From an uncultured Muribaculaceae bacterium (GTDB taxonomy: Bacteria > Bacteroidota > Bacteroidia > Bacteroidales > Muribaculaceae), in contig CAKTFH010000005.1 in assembly GCA_934555895.1 (NCBI GenBank), positions 28,694 to 92,693 on the forward strand: a stretch of 64,000 nucleotides of DNA. The letters run 5' to 3'. The translations under genes and the position numbers were made by a program. Positions 37,775 to 48,300 of this stretch are shown here, in pieces. Every line of letters starts with the position of its first letter. Within the stretch, counting starts at the first letter, position 1. Below the pieces are notes generated by a model. The model saw only the letters and a program-made list of their open reading frames with translations. It was not told where the DNA came from and did not search any database.

Positions 37775-38701
37775 ATGAAACTACTACGAACTTTAGCCGC
37801 CCTGTGCGCCCTGATATACATCTGTTTCCCGGCAGGCATAAACGCCTCGGCACAGACCACCGACACATATTTTGAATATCCCAAGGTGCCCGACAACCTC
37901 GAGAACCTCACCGACAGATCGAACTTCTTCATCGAAAACTTCTGGAAACGCGCCAACCTCAAATCAGCATTCTCCTCACGCAAACGCATGGAGGAGGCTT
38001 TCCGCGACTATGTGAGCTTCATGCCGTACGCAGATGCTACCGTTGTGCATGCTTCAATCGACAAGCTTATAGCCGATGTCAAAAAAAATCCACACAATCT
38101 CCTGACCCTCGCCGAGATAGCCGAAGCTACGCTCTACAGCGACACCGCCCGAGTGGTATGTGACGAATGCTATTACCCGTTTGCCCGCGCCGTGGCCGAC
38201 AACAAAAAGATATCCGATGCCGAAAAAGCCCGTTTTGAATATCAGGCAAAAGCCCTCGGCGGCTCTCAGGTGGGCATGACGGCACCCGACTTTACCTACA
38301 CCCGTCCCGACGGCACCACCGGGCGCCTCAGCGACCTCCCCTCTTCGGCCTATGTACTGCTCTTCATCAACGACCCTGACTGCGACGAGTGTGAACTTGC
38401 ACGCATGCGCCTTTCGGCCGATGTGAATCTCAACGATCTCGTGAAGTCGGGTCGCATTGTGGTGCTCAGCGCTTATCCAGGTGAGGCCGACGACACATGG
38501 CGCGACCGCGCTTCTGTGTACAACAAGCACTGGGAAGTGGGAGCCGTGCCCGAAATCGACGAGCTCTACGACATGCGCAACCCGCCCGTCATCTATTACC
38601 TCAACAATGAGCATGTAATCCTCTCCAAGACATTCGACATCGACAACCTTCTTGAAGCATTCCGTCAGGTCAATGCAAAAATGAGCAAGCCTGCGGAGTG
38701 A
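37775..38701 (+). CDS. DUF5106 / thioredoxin-like exported protein
   Basis: From the ATG at 37775 this is 308 residues (the ATG at 37769 adds two). A signal peptide ends near ASAQT (residue 28). The DUF5106 region spans about 30-165. A thioredoxin-like domain follows with GMTAPDFTYTRPDGTTGRL near residue 170 and the redox pair DPDCDECELARM near residue 206. It is likely a periplasmic redox or cell-surface protein, similar to DUF5106-thioredoxin fusions common in Bacteroidales. It is 33 bp upstream of mnmA. Confidence 0.75.
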   Translation: MKLLRTLAALCALIYICFPAGINASAQTTDTYFEYPKVPDNLENLTDRSNFFIENFWKRANLKSAFSSRKRMEEAFRDYVSFMPYADATVVHASIDKLIADVKKNPHNLLTLAEIAEATLYSDTARVVCDECYYPFARAVADNKKISDAEKARFEYQAKALGGSQVGMTAPDFTYTRPDGTTGRLSDLPSSAYVLLFINDPDCDECELARMRLSADVNLNDLVKSGRIVVLSAYPGEADDTWRDRASVYNKHWEVGAVPEIDELYDMRNPPVIYYLNNEHVILSKTFDIDNLLEAFRQVNAKMSKPAE

Positions 38702-38734
38702 TATTCCTCCGAAGATCCCACACTAAAAACAGTC

Positions 38735-39814
38735 ATGAAGATAGCAGCATTGATTTCGGGAGGTGTCGACAGCGCGGTTGCCGTACACCAGCTTCTGGAG
38801 CAAGGTCATGAGCCTCATCTGTTCTATATACGCATAGGTCTTGACAACGGCGAGGGCGACTGCTCGGCCGAGGAAGACATAGAGATGTGCTCTCTAATAG
38901 CAAACCGTTACCATTTGCCATTCGATGTGGTATCGCTGCATCAGGAATACTGGGACAATGTGATGGAATATGCCCTGCGCACTGTCAAAGAGGGCCTCAC
39001 ACCCAATCCCGACATCATGTGCAACCGCATGATTAAATTCGGATACTTCGAAAAGCGCTGGGGACACGAATTCGACATGACCGCCACCGGCCATTATGCC
39101 ACCACCACACGCATTGGCGACAAGGTGTATCTCTCCACAGCAGTCGACCCCGTGAAAGACCAGACCGATTTTCTCGCACGAATCACCTATCCGCAGCTGA
39201 GCCACATCATGTTTCCCATAGGCGACATGCCCAAGCATCGGGTGCGTGAGATAGCGCTTGACACCCACATGCCTAATGCGCGCCGCAAAGACAGCCAGGG
39301 AATCTGTTTCCTCGGCAAAATCAACTACAATGATTTCATCCGTCGCCATCTCGGCGAGCGCCCCGGCCCGATAGTGGAAATCGAAACAGGCCGCAAGCTC
39401 GGCGAGCACCGTGGCTATTGGTTCCACACAATCGGACAGCGCAAGGGCCTTGGGCTGAGCGGTGGCCCGTGGTATGTGGTGAAAAAATGCGTGCACGACA
39501 ATGTGGTGTACGTAAGCCAGGGCTACGACTGCGACAAGCAGTATGGCCGCAATCTCCACATAGCCGAAACCCACTTCATTTCAGGCAATCCGTGGCCCGA
39601 AGGGGCCGACCATGTGCCCGTCACATTCAAGAACCGTCATACACCTGCCTTCACCCCGGCACTGCTCACCTGCACCGGCAAAGACGAATATGTGGTCGAA
39701 TCGTCGGAGCGCATACAGGGCATCGCGCCGGGCCAGTTCGCGGTAATCTACGACAAAGACTCCCGTCTATGCTACGGCAGCGGCATAATCACCGGCCGCA
39801 GCGTGGAGTCATGA
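38735..39814 (+). CDS. mnmA: tRNA-specific 2-thiouridylase
   Basis: This 359-residue protein has a PP-loop ALISGGVDSAVAVHQL near residue 5, the first catalytic cysteine in NPDIMCNRMIKFGYF near residue 94, and the second in DSQGICFLGKINYNDF near residue 190. It installs sulfur at U34 of tRNA-Lys, -Glu and -Gln. It is 359 residues with the central and C-terminal beta-barrel domains present. Two homologues are common in Bacteroidales; only one is in the window. Confidence 0.95.
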   Translation: MKIAALISGGVDSAVAVHQLLEQGHEPHLFYIRIGLDNGEGDCSAEEDIEMCSLIANRYHLPFDVVSLHQEYWDNVMEYALRTVKEGLTPNPDIMCNRMIKFGYFEKRWGHEFDMTATGHYATTTRIGDKVYLSTAVDPVKDQTDFLARITYPQLSHIMFPIGDMPKHRVREIALDTHMPNARRKDSQGICFLGKINYNDFIRRHLGERPGPIVEIETGRKLGEHRGYWFHTIGQRKGLGLSGGPWYVVKKCVHDNVVYVSQGYDCDKQYGRNLHIAETHFISGNPWPEGADHVPVTFKNRHTPAFTPALLTCTGKDEYVVESSERIQGIAPGQFAVIYDKDSRLCYGSGIITGRSVES

Positions 39815-39855
39815 TATCACACACTCTCTTCCTAGAATAAACAAAGCAAACAGCA

Positions 39856-40539
39856 ATGTCAACGAACCACAGCAACGAATCCTCACACTCACAGTCTGAC
39901 AGAGACGGACGCGTGCGCCTTCGGGTGCTCGGCATCTCCTACAGTCAGATTCAGAGTGGAGCCTATGCGTTGATTCTCGCGCAGGCCAACGGTCCCTACC
40001 GTATCCCTGTAGTGGTGGGTCAGGCCGAAGCGCAGTCAATAGCCATACGCATGGAAGGCATCATTCCGCCGCGCCCGATGACACACGACCTATTTGCGTC
40101 GCTCGCACAAGCCTACGGACTGGAGCTGAAAGATGTGTTCATCCACCGTTTTGAAGATGGCATTTTCTCTTCCGAACTGACCTTTGAAGACCGTCACGGC
40201 ATTGAAGTAGTGCTTGATGCCCGCACCTCCGATGCCATTGCCATTGCCATGCGCACAAACACCCCGATATGGACCACTCCCGAGATACTCGAGCAGACCG
40301 GCTTCATAATGGAAATAAAGGAAGCCGATGCTACCCACGACTCCGGATCGGACATTGACGGAGTATTCGCCACCTCATCGGCCGGAGAGACGCCTCAAGA
40401 AAAAGATGACGGCGATCCGCTCGACAGGCGTTCGCTATCAGAACTGCGCAATCTCCTCAACCGCCTCATAGCCGATGAAGAATATGAAGAAGCCGCCAAA
40501 GTGAAAGCAGCCATCTCGCGCAGAGAAAACAAAGAGTAA
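39856..40539 (+). CDS. Bifunctional-nuclease (BFN) domain protein with a UVR motif
   Basis: This 227-residue protein has a BFN (DUF151) domain at about 17-150, with LRVLGISYSQIQSGAYALIL, RIPVVVGQAEAQSIAI and ARTSDAIAIAMRTNTPIW. A C-terminal UVR motif follows at about 190-225 (LRNLLNRLIADEEYEEAAKV), the short coiled-coil found in UvrB/UvrC that mediates their contact. The BFN domain is linked to RNase/DNase activity in plants and Thermotoga. The UVR tail suggests a link to nucleotide excision repair or Clp-type adaptors. It lies between mnmA and the second MFS gene. Confidence 0.85.
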   Translation: MSTNHSNESSHSQSDRDGRVRLRVLGISYSQIQSGAYALILAQANGPYRIPVVVGQAEAQSIAIRMEGIIPPRPMTHDLFASLAQAYGLELKDVFIHRFEDGIFSSELTFEDRHGIEVVLDARTSDAIAIAMRTNTPIWTTPEILEQTGFIMEIKEADATHDSGSDIDGVFATSSAGETPQEKDDGDPLDRRSLSELRNLLNRLIADEEYEEAAKVKAAISRRENKE

Positions 40540-40606
40540 TTCAACGCAATCACGCGCAACCTTGCATCACATACCTGAAAATCAACTGTTTATTTTGAAG
40601 AAAAAA

Positions 40607-41947
40607 ATGAAAAAACTGAAGATACGCCTTTCGCTGATGAACTTCCTGGAGTTCGCCGTATGGGGCTCTTATCTCACCTCTCTCGGCAATTTTCTTGCAC
40701 GCAACGGACTGCAGGAACAGATCGGATGGTTTTATGCCATACAAGGCGTCGTATCACTCATAATGCCTTCGCTGATAGGCATCATCGCCGACCGTTGGGT
40801 GCAGGCACAGCGCATGCTCAGCATCAGTCACCTGATAGCCGGCGCATTCATGATAGCCGGCGGCATCTACTGTAGCTTAACCCCCGAAGTGCATTTCAGT
40901 CCGCTCTTCACCCTCTACACTGTGTCGGTGGCATTTTTCATGCCGACTATAGGTCTTTGCAACTCGGTGGCATTCAATGCCCTCACCAAGGCAAATCTCG
41001 ACACAGTAAAAGAGTTCCCCCCTATTCGCATCTGGGGTACAATAGGCTTCATCTGTGCAATGCTCTTTGTGAACTTCGCCGGTCCGGCCGAAGCGAAATT
41101 CCAGACTTCATACATGCAGCTGTTTGTATCGGGAGCTTTCAGCCTGATTCTGGCCGTCTATGCTCTGACAATGCCGAAGTGCCCCACCTCGAAAGACACA
41201 AAAAGCGCATCGTTAGTTGATAACCTCGGCCTGCGTGCGTTCAAACTTTTCCAGCAGAAACGCATGGCGGTGTTCTTCATCTTCAGCATGTTGCTCGGCG
41301 TATCGCTCCAGATTACCAACGGATATGCCAACCCATTCATCACAAGCTTTGAGGGAATCGACGCATTCAAGGATGCATGGGCCGCACGCAACGCCAACGC
41401 CTTGATTTCGCTCTCTCAGATAAGCGAGACATTCTGCATACTCCTCATACCCTTCTGTCTCAAGCGTTTTGGCATTAAGGGCGTGATGCTCATGTCAATG
41501 TTCGCGTGGGTGCTCCGGTTCGGATTTTTCGGAGCAGGTGACCCGGCAGGCGGCCTGTGGATGTTTATCCTCTCCTGCATCGTCTACGGCATCGCATTCG
41601 ATTTCTTCAACGTGTCGGGCGGTCTTTATGTCGACAAGAACACCACACCCGACATCCGCTCAAGCGCCCAGGGACTATTCATGATTATGACTAACGGTCT
41701 CGGAGCCACTATCGGTACTCTTTCGGCAATGGCTGTCGTAAACCATTTCGTGGTGCCCACCGATACTCCCGAGATGCAGCTCGAAGGCTGGCGCACATGC
41801 TGGTATATATTCGCCGCCTACGCACTGGTTGTGGCGCTGCTCTTCCTATTCATCTTCAAGGACGACAGGAAATCGACCACCGCATCTGAAATCCTTAGCG
41901 CCGAGAACACCCAGTCGGGTGCCGCAGACATGATAGAGACTCTCTGA
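40607..41947 (+). CDS. MFS transporter, nucleoside:H+ symporter-like (paralogue 2)
   Basis: I set the start at the ATG at 40607 (MKKLKIRLSLMNFLEFAVWG), which lines up with the paralogue at 34256; the TTG at 40562 adds 15 residues without membrane character. It has 446 residues and about 12 membrane helices. The NupG-like opening (FLEFAVWGSYLTSLGNFLA) and the GIAFDFFNVSGGLYVD stretch near residue 340 match the other copy. It probably imports nucleosides by H+ symport. It is 10 bp upstream of rsmE, which is an unrelated function, so it is likely just co-transcribed. Confidence 0.87.
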   Translation: MKKLKIRLSLMNFLEFAVWGSYLTSLGNFLARNGLQEQIGWFYAIQGVVSLIMPSLIGIIADRWVQAQRMLSISHLIAGAFMIAGGIYCSLTPEVHFSPLFTLYTVSVAFFMPTIGLCNSVAFNALTKANLDTVKEFPPIRIWGTIGFICAMLFVNFAGPAEAKFQTSYMQLFVSGAFSLILAVYALTMPKCPTSKDTKSASLVDNLGLRAFKLFQQKRMAVFFIFSMLLGVSLQITNGYANPFITSFEGIDAFKDAWAARNANALISLSQISETFCILLIPFCLKRFGIKGVMLMSMFAWVLRFGFFGAGDPAGGLWMFILSCIVYGIAFDFFNVSGGLYVDKNTTPDIRSSAQGLFMIMTNGLGATIGTLSAMAVVNHFVVPTDTPEMQLEGWRTCWYIFAAYALVVALLFLFIFKDDRKSTTASEILSAENTQSGAADMIETL

Positions 41948-41957
41948 AAAGAAAACC

Positions 41958-42674
41958 ATGATACAGTTTTTCGCCCCCGACATAGAGCAGACACTCACGC
42001 TCCCCGAAAGCGACTCGCAGCACTGCGTTAAAGTGTTGCGCAAGCAGCCCGGCGACATCATCACGGTAATCGACGGACGAGGCACACGGCTCACCTGCCG
42101 CCTAACCGAGGCTCACGCCAAACATGCTCGCGTGGAAATTGTGGAGCGCACGCCAATCACCCCCTACTGGCAGGGCGAAATCACCATGGCCGTGGCTCCC
42201 ACAAAGCATCTCGACCGCATGGAGTGGCTCGTGGAAAAGCTCACGGAGACAGGTTTCGACCGTTTCGTGCCACTCCAGTGCAGATGGTCGGAGCGCAAGG
42301 AACTGAAAACCGAACGCCTTGAGAAAATAGCCGTTTCGGCCATGAAGCAGAGCCTCAAGGCCACTCTCCCGACGATAGAGGAGATGACAACGTTCCGTCG
42401 TTTTGTGGAGGAGATGAAAAGCGTGCCGCAGAAATTCATAGCGCACTGCGACCCCGACACTCCGCGCAAGCTTCTCAGCCGCGAATACCATCCCGGCGAG
42501 GCATGTGTAATAGCCATAGGCCCCGAAGGCGACTTTTCGCCCGAAGAAATCGAAATGGCCACCGGCGCAGGATTCGTGCCCGTGTCGCTCGGAGAAGCAC
42601 GCCTGCGCACCGAAACCGCAGCCCTCCTTGCCTGCCACACCCTCCACACCGTGGCTGAAATCATCAACAAATAG
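41958..42674 (+). CDS. rsmE: 16S rRNA m3U1498 methyltransferase
   Basis: This 238-residue SPOUT methyltransferase starts with the PUA-like N-terminal domain MIQFFAPDI and HCVKVLRKQPGDIITVIDG. The knotted C-terminal domain shows AIGPEGDFSPEEIEMA near residue 188 and LGEARLRTETAALLA near residue 212, the SAM-binding knot. It methylates N3 of U1498 in 16S rRNA. Confidence 0.95.
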   Translation: MIQFFAPDIEQTLTLPESDSQHCVKVLRKQPGDIITVIDGRGTRLTCRLTEAHAKHARVEIVERTPITPYWQGEITMAVAPTKHLDRMEWLVEKLTETGFDRFVPLQCRWSERKELKTERLEKIAVSAMKQSLKATLPTIEEMTTFRRFVEEMKSVPQKFIAHCDPDTPRKLLSREYHPGEACVIAIGPEGDFSPEEIEMATGAGFVPVSLGEARLRTETAALLACHTLHTVAEIINK

Positions 42675-42709
42675 ACCGACATACACTGATAACAATACAC
42701 TTAAAATAA

Positions 42710-43549
42710 ATGACGCCCGAAAACATCAACGAATACCTCAAATCGTCACCCACTGGCAACTTTTTCCTTCTTGCAGGCCCGTGTGTAATCGAAGGCGAGG
42801 AAATGGCTCTCGACATCGCAGCCCATGTGAGCGAAATAACACGTAAGCTCGACATCCCCTATGTGTTCAAAGGAAGCTACCGCAAAGCAAACCGCTCGCG
42901 CATCGATTCCTTCACCGGAATCGGTGACATCCGCGCACTCGAGATACTGCGCAAAGTGCGGGAGACTTTCGACATACCCGTGGTGACCGACATCCACACG
43001 GCCGAAGAGGCTGCCATCGCGGCCGAATATGTCGACATCCTTCAAATTCCGGCATTCCTGTGCCGCCAGACTGACCTTCTCGTTGCCGCCGCACGCACAA
43101 GCCGCATGGTCAACATAAAGAAAGGACAGTTTCTCTCGCCCGAAGCCATGCGCCATGCCGTTCAGAAGGTGCGCGACGCCGGCAATGGCTCAGTAGCCAT
43201 CACCGAACGGGGTACCACATTCGGCTATCAGGACCTCATTGTCGACTACCGCGGCATTCCTGCGATGCAGGCCAACGGTTGCCCGGTGATACTCGATGTC
43301 ACACACTCGCTGCAGCAGCCGAACCAGACTGCCGGCGTGACAGGCGGCCGCCCCGACATGATAGAGACCATAGCCCGCGCCGGCATCGCAGTGGGCGCCG
43401 ATGGCATCTTCATCGAGACCCACCGCAACCCTGCGGTGGCCAAGAGCGACGGCGCCAACATGCTGCGTCTCGACCTTATCGAAGGCCTTCTTACCCGCCT
43501 CACGATTCTGCGTCAGGCAGTCAACGCCATCGGCCCGTCACACTCCTGA
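42710..43549 (+). CDS. kdsA: 2-dehydro-3-deoxyphosphooctonate aldolase (KDO-8-P synthase)
   Basis: This 279-residue TIM-barrel aldolase has FLLAGPCVIEGEEMALD near residue 19, FKGSYRKANRSRIDSFTG near residue 55, and DVTHSLQQPN near residue 197. It condenses phosphoenolpyruvate with arabinose-5-phosphate in Kdo synthesis for lipopolysaccharide. The cysteine form is not obvious, so the metal dependence is not assigned. Confidence 0.96.
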   Translation: MTPENINEYLKSSPTGNFFLLAGPCVIEGEEMALDIAAHVSEITRKLDIPYVFKGSYRKANRSRIDSFTGIGDIRALEILRKVRETFDIPVVTDIHTAEEAAIAAEYVDILQIPAFLCRQTDLLVAAARTSRMVNIKKGQFLSPEAMRHAVQKVRDAGNGSVAITERGTTFGYQDLIVDYRGIPAMQANGCPVILDVTHSLQQPNQTAGVTGGRPDMIETIARAGIAVGADGIFIETHRNPAVAKSDGANMLRLDLIEGLLTRLTILRQAVNAIGPSHS

Positions 43550-43597
43550 GCATGCCGCACAAATAATTTTGAAAAGTTACTTATACCGCAATATAGC

Positions 43598-45202
43598 ATG
43601 AACCGCAAACTAAAACTCAGCCTCGCAGGCGTGGCGCTCGCGCTTGCCTCGGCTCTGCCTGCCGGCGCCCAAGGCCTTGCCGACCCTATGACCAAGGCCA
43701 TGATGGATGTCTACGAGCAGGAACTCAATGCCAACCCCAAGGCTTACGATGTCTACTTCCGCCGCGCCAACGAATACTATAAATTCGACCAGTATCTCCG
43801 CGCGCTCTCCGATGTGGACAACGCCATAAAATACGCTCCCGCCGACGATGCCGACATGCAGTTCCAGTGCCACATGCTTCGCGGCGAGATTTACCAGATG
43901 CTCGGCAAACACACCGACGCTCTCGCCGACTTCACCGAAGCCCTGCGCCTCGACCCCTCGAGCTTCATGGCCCTCTATCAGAAAGGCAACGAGGAGTATG
44001 AACTCGGAAAATATGCCGAAGCCAAGGCTTCGTTCAACCGCCTGCGCGCCACCAACGGCCGTAGCGCCGAGGCCCTCACCGGCCTGGCACGTATAGCGGT
44101 GAAGGAGAACAATCTCGGTCTCGCCAGCCAGTATATGGACGACGCCGTGAGCATGATGCCCTCCGAAAGCGACATCTATGTGCGCCGCGCATCGGTGCGC
44201 AGCATGCTCGGCAACAACACAGGCGCCGTCGACGACCTCATAATGGCCATCAGCATCGACTCAAGCCCCAAGGCATTCCAGGAGCTCATCAACATGAGCA
44301 ACAACGATTATCCTGCGGTAATCACCGCCCTGAGCAACGCCGTCCACCAGGCACCGGAGCAGGGCATGTTCTACTACATCAGAGCCGTGATTGCACAGGC
44401 CCACAATCACTTTCCGTCGGCCATCGACGACTACCGCAAGCTAATCGACGACAACATGTACAACTACGCCGGCATCTACGCATCGCTCGGCGAATGCTAC
44501 TACGCCCTCTGCGATTTCGACCGTGCGCTCGAGAACATCAACCAGGCCATAGGCATGACAGCTGACAACGGTGTCTACTATGTACCTCTGGCCCAGACCT
44601 ACCGCGCACAGGAACGCTACGACGATGCCATGCGCTCAATCGAATCGGCTGTCGAAAAACTCGGCGACAACCGCGCTCCCGCCCTCACCGAAAAGGGGCG
44701 CCTGCTCTATTCGTTGAAAAAATACCAGCAGGCGGCCGAAGTGTTCAGCGAACTCTCGATCGACAGCCCCGATAACCCCATGTATTACATGCTCCGCGCA
44801 TGGGCCACTCTCGCCGCCGACAATGACCGCACCAGCAACGCACTCGCCATCTACCGCCGTATGCTCGACCTCGATGTGAACACAGCGCTCCCCTCGTCGC
44901 TTTACGGATTCGCACTTCTGTTCAGCGGCGACAAGGACGGCGCCCTCCGATGGGCCGGAGAAATGCTGCGCGACAGCCACGACACTGACGGCTCGGTGAA
45001 CTATCTCTGCGCATGCCTCTACGCCCAGGCCGAGGAGACCGACCGCGCCTTCGACTGCCTCGAGGCAGCCCTCAACAAAGGCTACTCCAACCGCTACGAG
45101 TTCACCCGGTTCGACGACGCCCGCATGAGCCTCGCTCCCCTGCGCTCGCTCCCCCGCTTCAACGAGCTCCTCACCAACTATTCCTACATCTTCGCCGAAT
45201 AA
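43598..45202 (+). CDS. Exported tetratricopeptide-repeat protein
   Basis: This 534-residue protein has a signal peptide (LAGVALALASALPAGAQG, cleavage near residue 26). It carries a series of TPR units across almost its full length (for example DADMQFQCHMLRGEIYQMLG, ALADFTEALRLDPSSFMALY, and KYAEAKASFNRLRATNG). It has no other domain. It is most likely a periplasmic or outer-membrane scaffold. A TAATTTTG box at 43565-43572 is a possible promoter, though no -33 element is evident. It is followed by the large surface protein gene, with no proven link. Confidence 0.82.
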   Translation: MNRKLKLSLAGVALALASALPAGAQGLADPMTKAMMDVYEQELNANPKAYDVYFRRANEYYKFDQYLRALSDVDNAIKYAPADDADMQFQCHMLRGEIYQMLGKHTDALADFTEALRLDPSSFMALYQKGNEEYELGKYAEAKASFNRLRATNGRSAEALTGLARIAVKENNLGLASQYMDDAVSMMPSESDIYVRRASVRSMLGNNTGAVDDLIMAISIDSSPKAFQELINMSNNDYPAVITALSNAVHQAPEQGMFYYIRAVIAQAHNHFPSAIDDYRKLIDDNMYNYAGIYASLGECYYALCDFDRALENINQAIGMTADNGVYYVPLAQTYRAQERYDDAMRSIESAVEKLGDNRAPALTEKGRLLYSLKKYQQAAEVFSELSIDSPDNPMYYMLRAWATLAADNDRTSNALAIYRRMLDLDVNTALPSSLYGFALLFSGDKDGALRWAGEMLRDSHDTDGSVNYLCACLYAQAEETDRAFDCLEAALNKGYSNRYEFTRFDDARMSLAPLRSLPRFNELLTNYSYIFAE

Positions 45203-45325
45203 TCGGTTCATTATCACCTACCTCAAATGGAATTGCATGCCTATACCCTATAGGTTATTCTGAAATCGGGAAATCGTAATATTCGCACATGAAGATTACC
45301 CCCACCAATCAATTACATCATATTT

Positions 45326-48300
45326 ATGAAAAAATTTCTTTTATCTGTTGCAGGACTCGCATTGCTGGGAACTGCATGGGCGGTCGGAGAATTTTCTGCC
45401 GCTGAGATAGAATCTGAATCGCCAATGGCGTACGGATTCCTGATCAACGACGATAGCGGACGCGATGTGGGACTGTACACATTCCCGCTCACAGACGCCT
45501 CATCTCCCACGCTTGTAGCAAAAGGTGAGGATGTATCTGCCGGTGCAATGGCAGCCGGCACGTATTATGCAGCCACCTATATCTCAGGCACACCTATTGT
45601 TCCCAAGGCTTGGAACAGTGTCGATATCGAAACAGGCACAATGACAAAACTTGCAGATTTTTCTGAAAGTTCTCCCCTGTATGTGGATATGACCTATGAT
45701 TACGCCCGAAACAAACTGTTTGGAATATACCATTATAACAGCAACTCCACCTCGGTAGCTGAAATTGACCCTGCTGACGGCTCCGTAAAAGAGACATATG
45801 CAGATCTGCCAATGATGTGGATGCTCGGCATCGCCGCCTCATACGAAGGCGACATATACCTGATAGGCCGAGGAAACACACCCACATATAACCTCTATAA
45901 GCTTGACGACGCTCGCAATCTTCTGACTGTAGGTAGGGTACAGAGCGTGTCAGATTACATGCAGTCAATGGATTTTGACAGAAAAACAGGCAAACTTTAC
46001 TGGGCCGGCGCATCCAGATGGGATAGTTACATGTATGAAGTGAATATTTCAGACGGTTCATGCACCACACTGACCCCTGTGGCCGACAACGGTGAGCTTA
46101 CCGGTCTGTATATCCCATTTAAACCAGCTCCCGACGGCACACCTGCCGCCGCTTCCGATTTCAAGGTGGCCAATCCTGACCACGACGGAAATGTTACATT
46201 CACTTTCAATGTGCCTGTCAAGACTGTCGACGGCAAAGAGCTCGCTTCGATATCGGGATGGAAAATAATGTGCGATGAAACGATTCTCGACATCCCGTAT
46301 GCAGATGTATCCCTCGGCGAGGCTGTTTCAGTCAATGCTCTCGTGGAGCCCGGCATGCACCTCTTCAAAGTGATATTTATAAATGAAACCGGTGAAGGAG
46401 CCGCAGCCAATTGCAAGACATATATCGGCATTGACACTCCGGCTGCCCCTATTGGAGTAAATGTAGCAGTCAACGGCACGCATGCCGAACTTTCATGGTC
46501 AGCAGTAACCACCGGAGCCAATGGTGGATGGATTGATGCGTCTGCCGTTAAATACAATGTGCATCGCAACCCCGACGGCCAGGAAATAGCCAAGGAGATA
46601 TCGGCAACTTCTGTCGCCGACGAAGTAGCACAAATGAATGTCTATCAGTATGTGGTAACCGCTGTGTATGCAGGGAAAGAAAGCGCGTCGGCCGTATCTG
46701 ACATGATCGCCATAGGCGACGGCATGGAGCTTCCCTATGAGTGCTCGTTTACAGATGCCAAGGATTTGGTGTTATGGACTTCGGTAGATGTAGATGCCGA
46801 TGGATTCACCTGGCAATACACCTCCAACTATGGCAATCCCGCAATGCTCGTCCGCAGCACATATTCATATGCATGCGATGAGTGGCTCATTTCTCCCCCT
46901 CTGAAATTTGAAGCTGGAAAGGAATACAAGATTTCATACGACGCAGGCGCGATGAATCCCGATTATCCTCCCACATATGAGATTTTCACCGGCAAAGAAG
47001 GCACTGCTGACGGTCTTGGCACGAAAGTATGTTCCAAGTCGGCCGAGGAAATATATCCCTCACATGCAATCGTATATCTGCCCGAAATCACAGAAAGCGG
47101 CTCATATTACATCGGCATCCATGCTAAATGGGAAAAAGGATATCCCGCACTTTATTTCGGTAATGTAAAAATCGAGGAAAACCATGCAGCGCGCCTTGCA
47201 CTTACTGTCGTTGACGCCAACGGAAAGGCTGTTGCCGGCGCCACAGTCAGGTTTGGAATCGACGGCAATACATATGTCACCGACAATGAAGGAAAAGCAA
47301 ACGTGATTGAAATCGAGCCGGGAACATATGATGTGACTGTGGAAAAATTCGGATATCTCACCAACACTGTCTCCCTCACATTCGACGCCAACGAAAACAA
47401 AGAGCAATCGCTAACACTCGAAAGCATACCTGTGACAACCATAAGCGGCATAGTCAAGTATGCAACAGGCAAACCGATGGGCGATGCGTCGGTATATATC
47501 AACGGATACAATAATTATACTGCCGTAACCGGCGCCGACGGAAGCTTCACTGTCGAAAACGTATATGCCACTGGCGATTACTCTGTAGAAGTATATGCTC
47601 AGAACTATCTTCCCGGTATCGTATCAGTGAAAGAAACAGGCACCGAACATGTAGATGTAGGCGAGATAATCCTTCAGGAAAAGCTTACAGCTCCAGCCAA
47701 TGTAAAGCATGAATATGACCGCAGCAAGGTAAGCCTGACATGGGACGCACCGGTCGACAAAGAGGAAACTTTCCGCTACGACGACGGCCATGAAGGAATG
47801 ATCAACAGTTATAGCATGAGCCCGAATATCAGCAATAATACTGTGACAGGCACTGTCTATGATACTCCAGGTGTATACACCGGCATGAGTTTCAGGGCTG
47901 ATAACTACAAGGAAATCGGAATCGTGGTATTTGATCTTGACGAAAACGGGCAGCCTACCACCGACATCCTGTATGAGCAGACTGTGAAAGGCGATTCATG
48001 GTATTGGGTGGATGTCACCTTCTCACATCCCATTATTGCTCCTCGAGGCGCTCTCTTTGCCCTCCGCGGAGACTCGCGTCTCTATTTCGACGGCAATACC
48101 GACGGCACACGCGATGAGAGCTACCCGGTCTATAATAATAAGATGTGGCTCTCATATGACTACACATCTGACGATATGCCGTTCCACTGGGAAATGAACG
48201 ACGGCAGCGGCCCTCTGTTCAATTACAATTTCTGTCTGCGTGCCACGGGATATCCGATGGGAGCTCCGCGTAAAGCCTCGCGCAACGACGATGCAGCCGC

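Noticed and set aside
40562..40606. TTG start of MFS paralogue 2 at 40562
   Set aside because: The ATG at 40607 lines up with the paralogue, and the added 15 residues have no membrane character.
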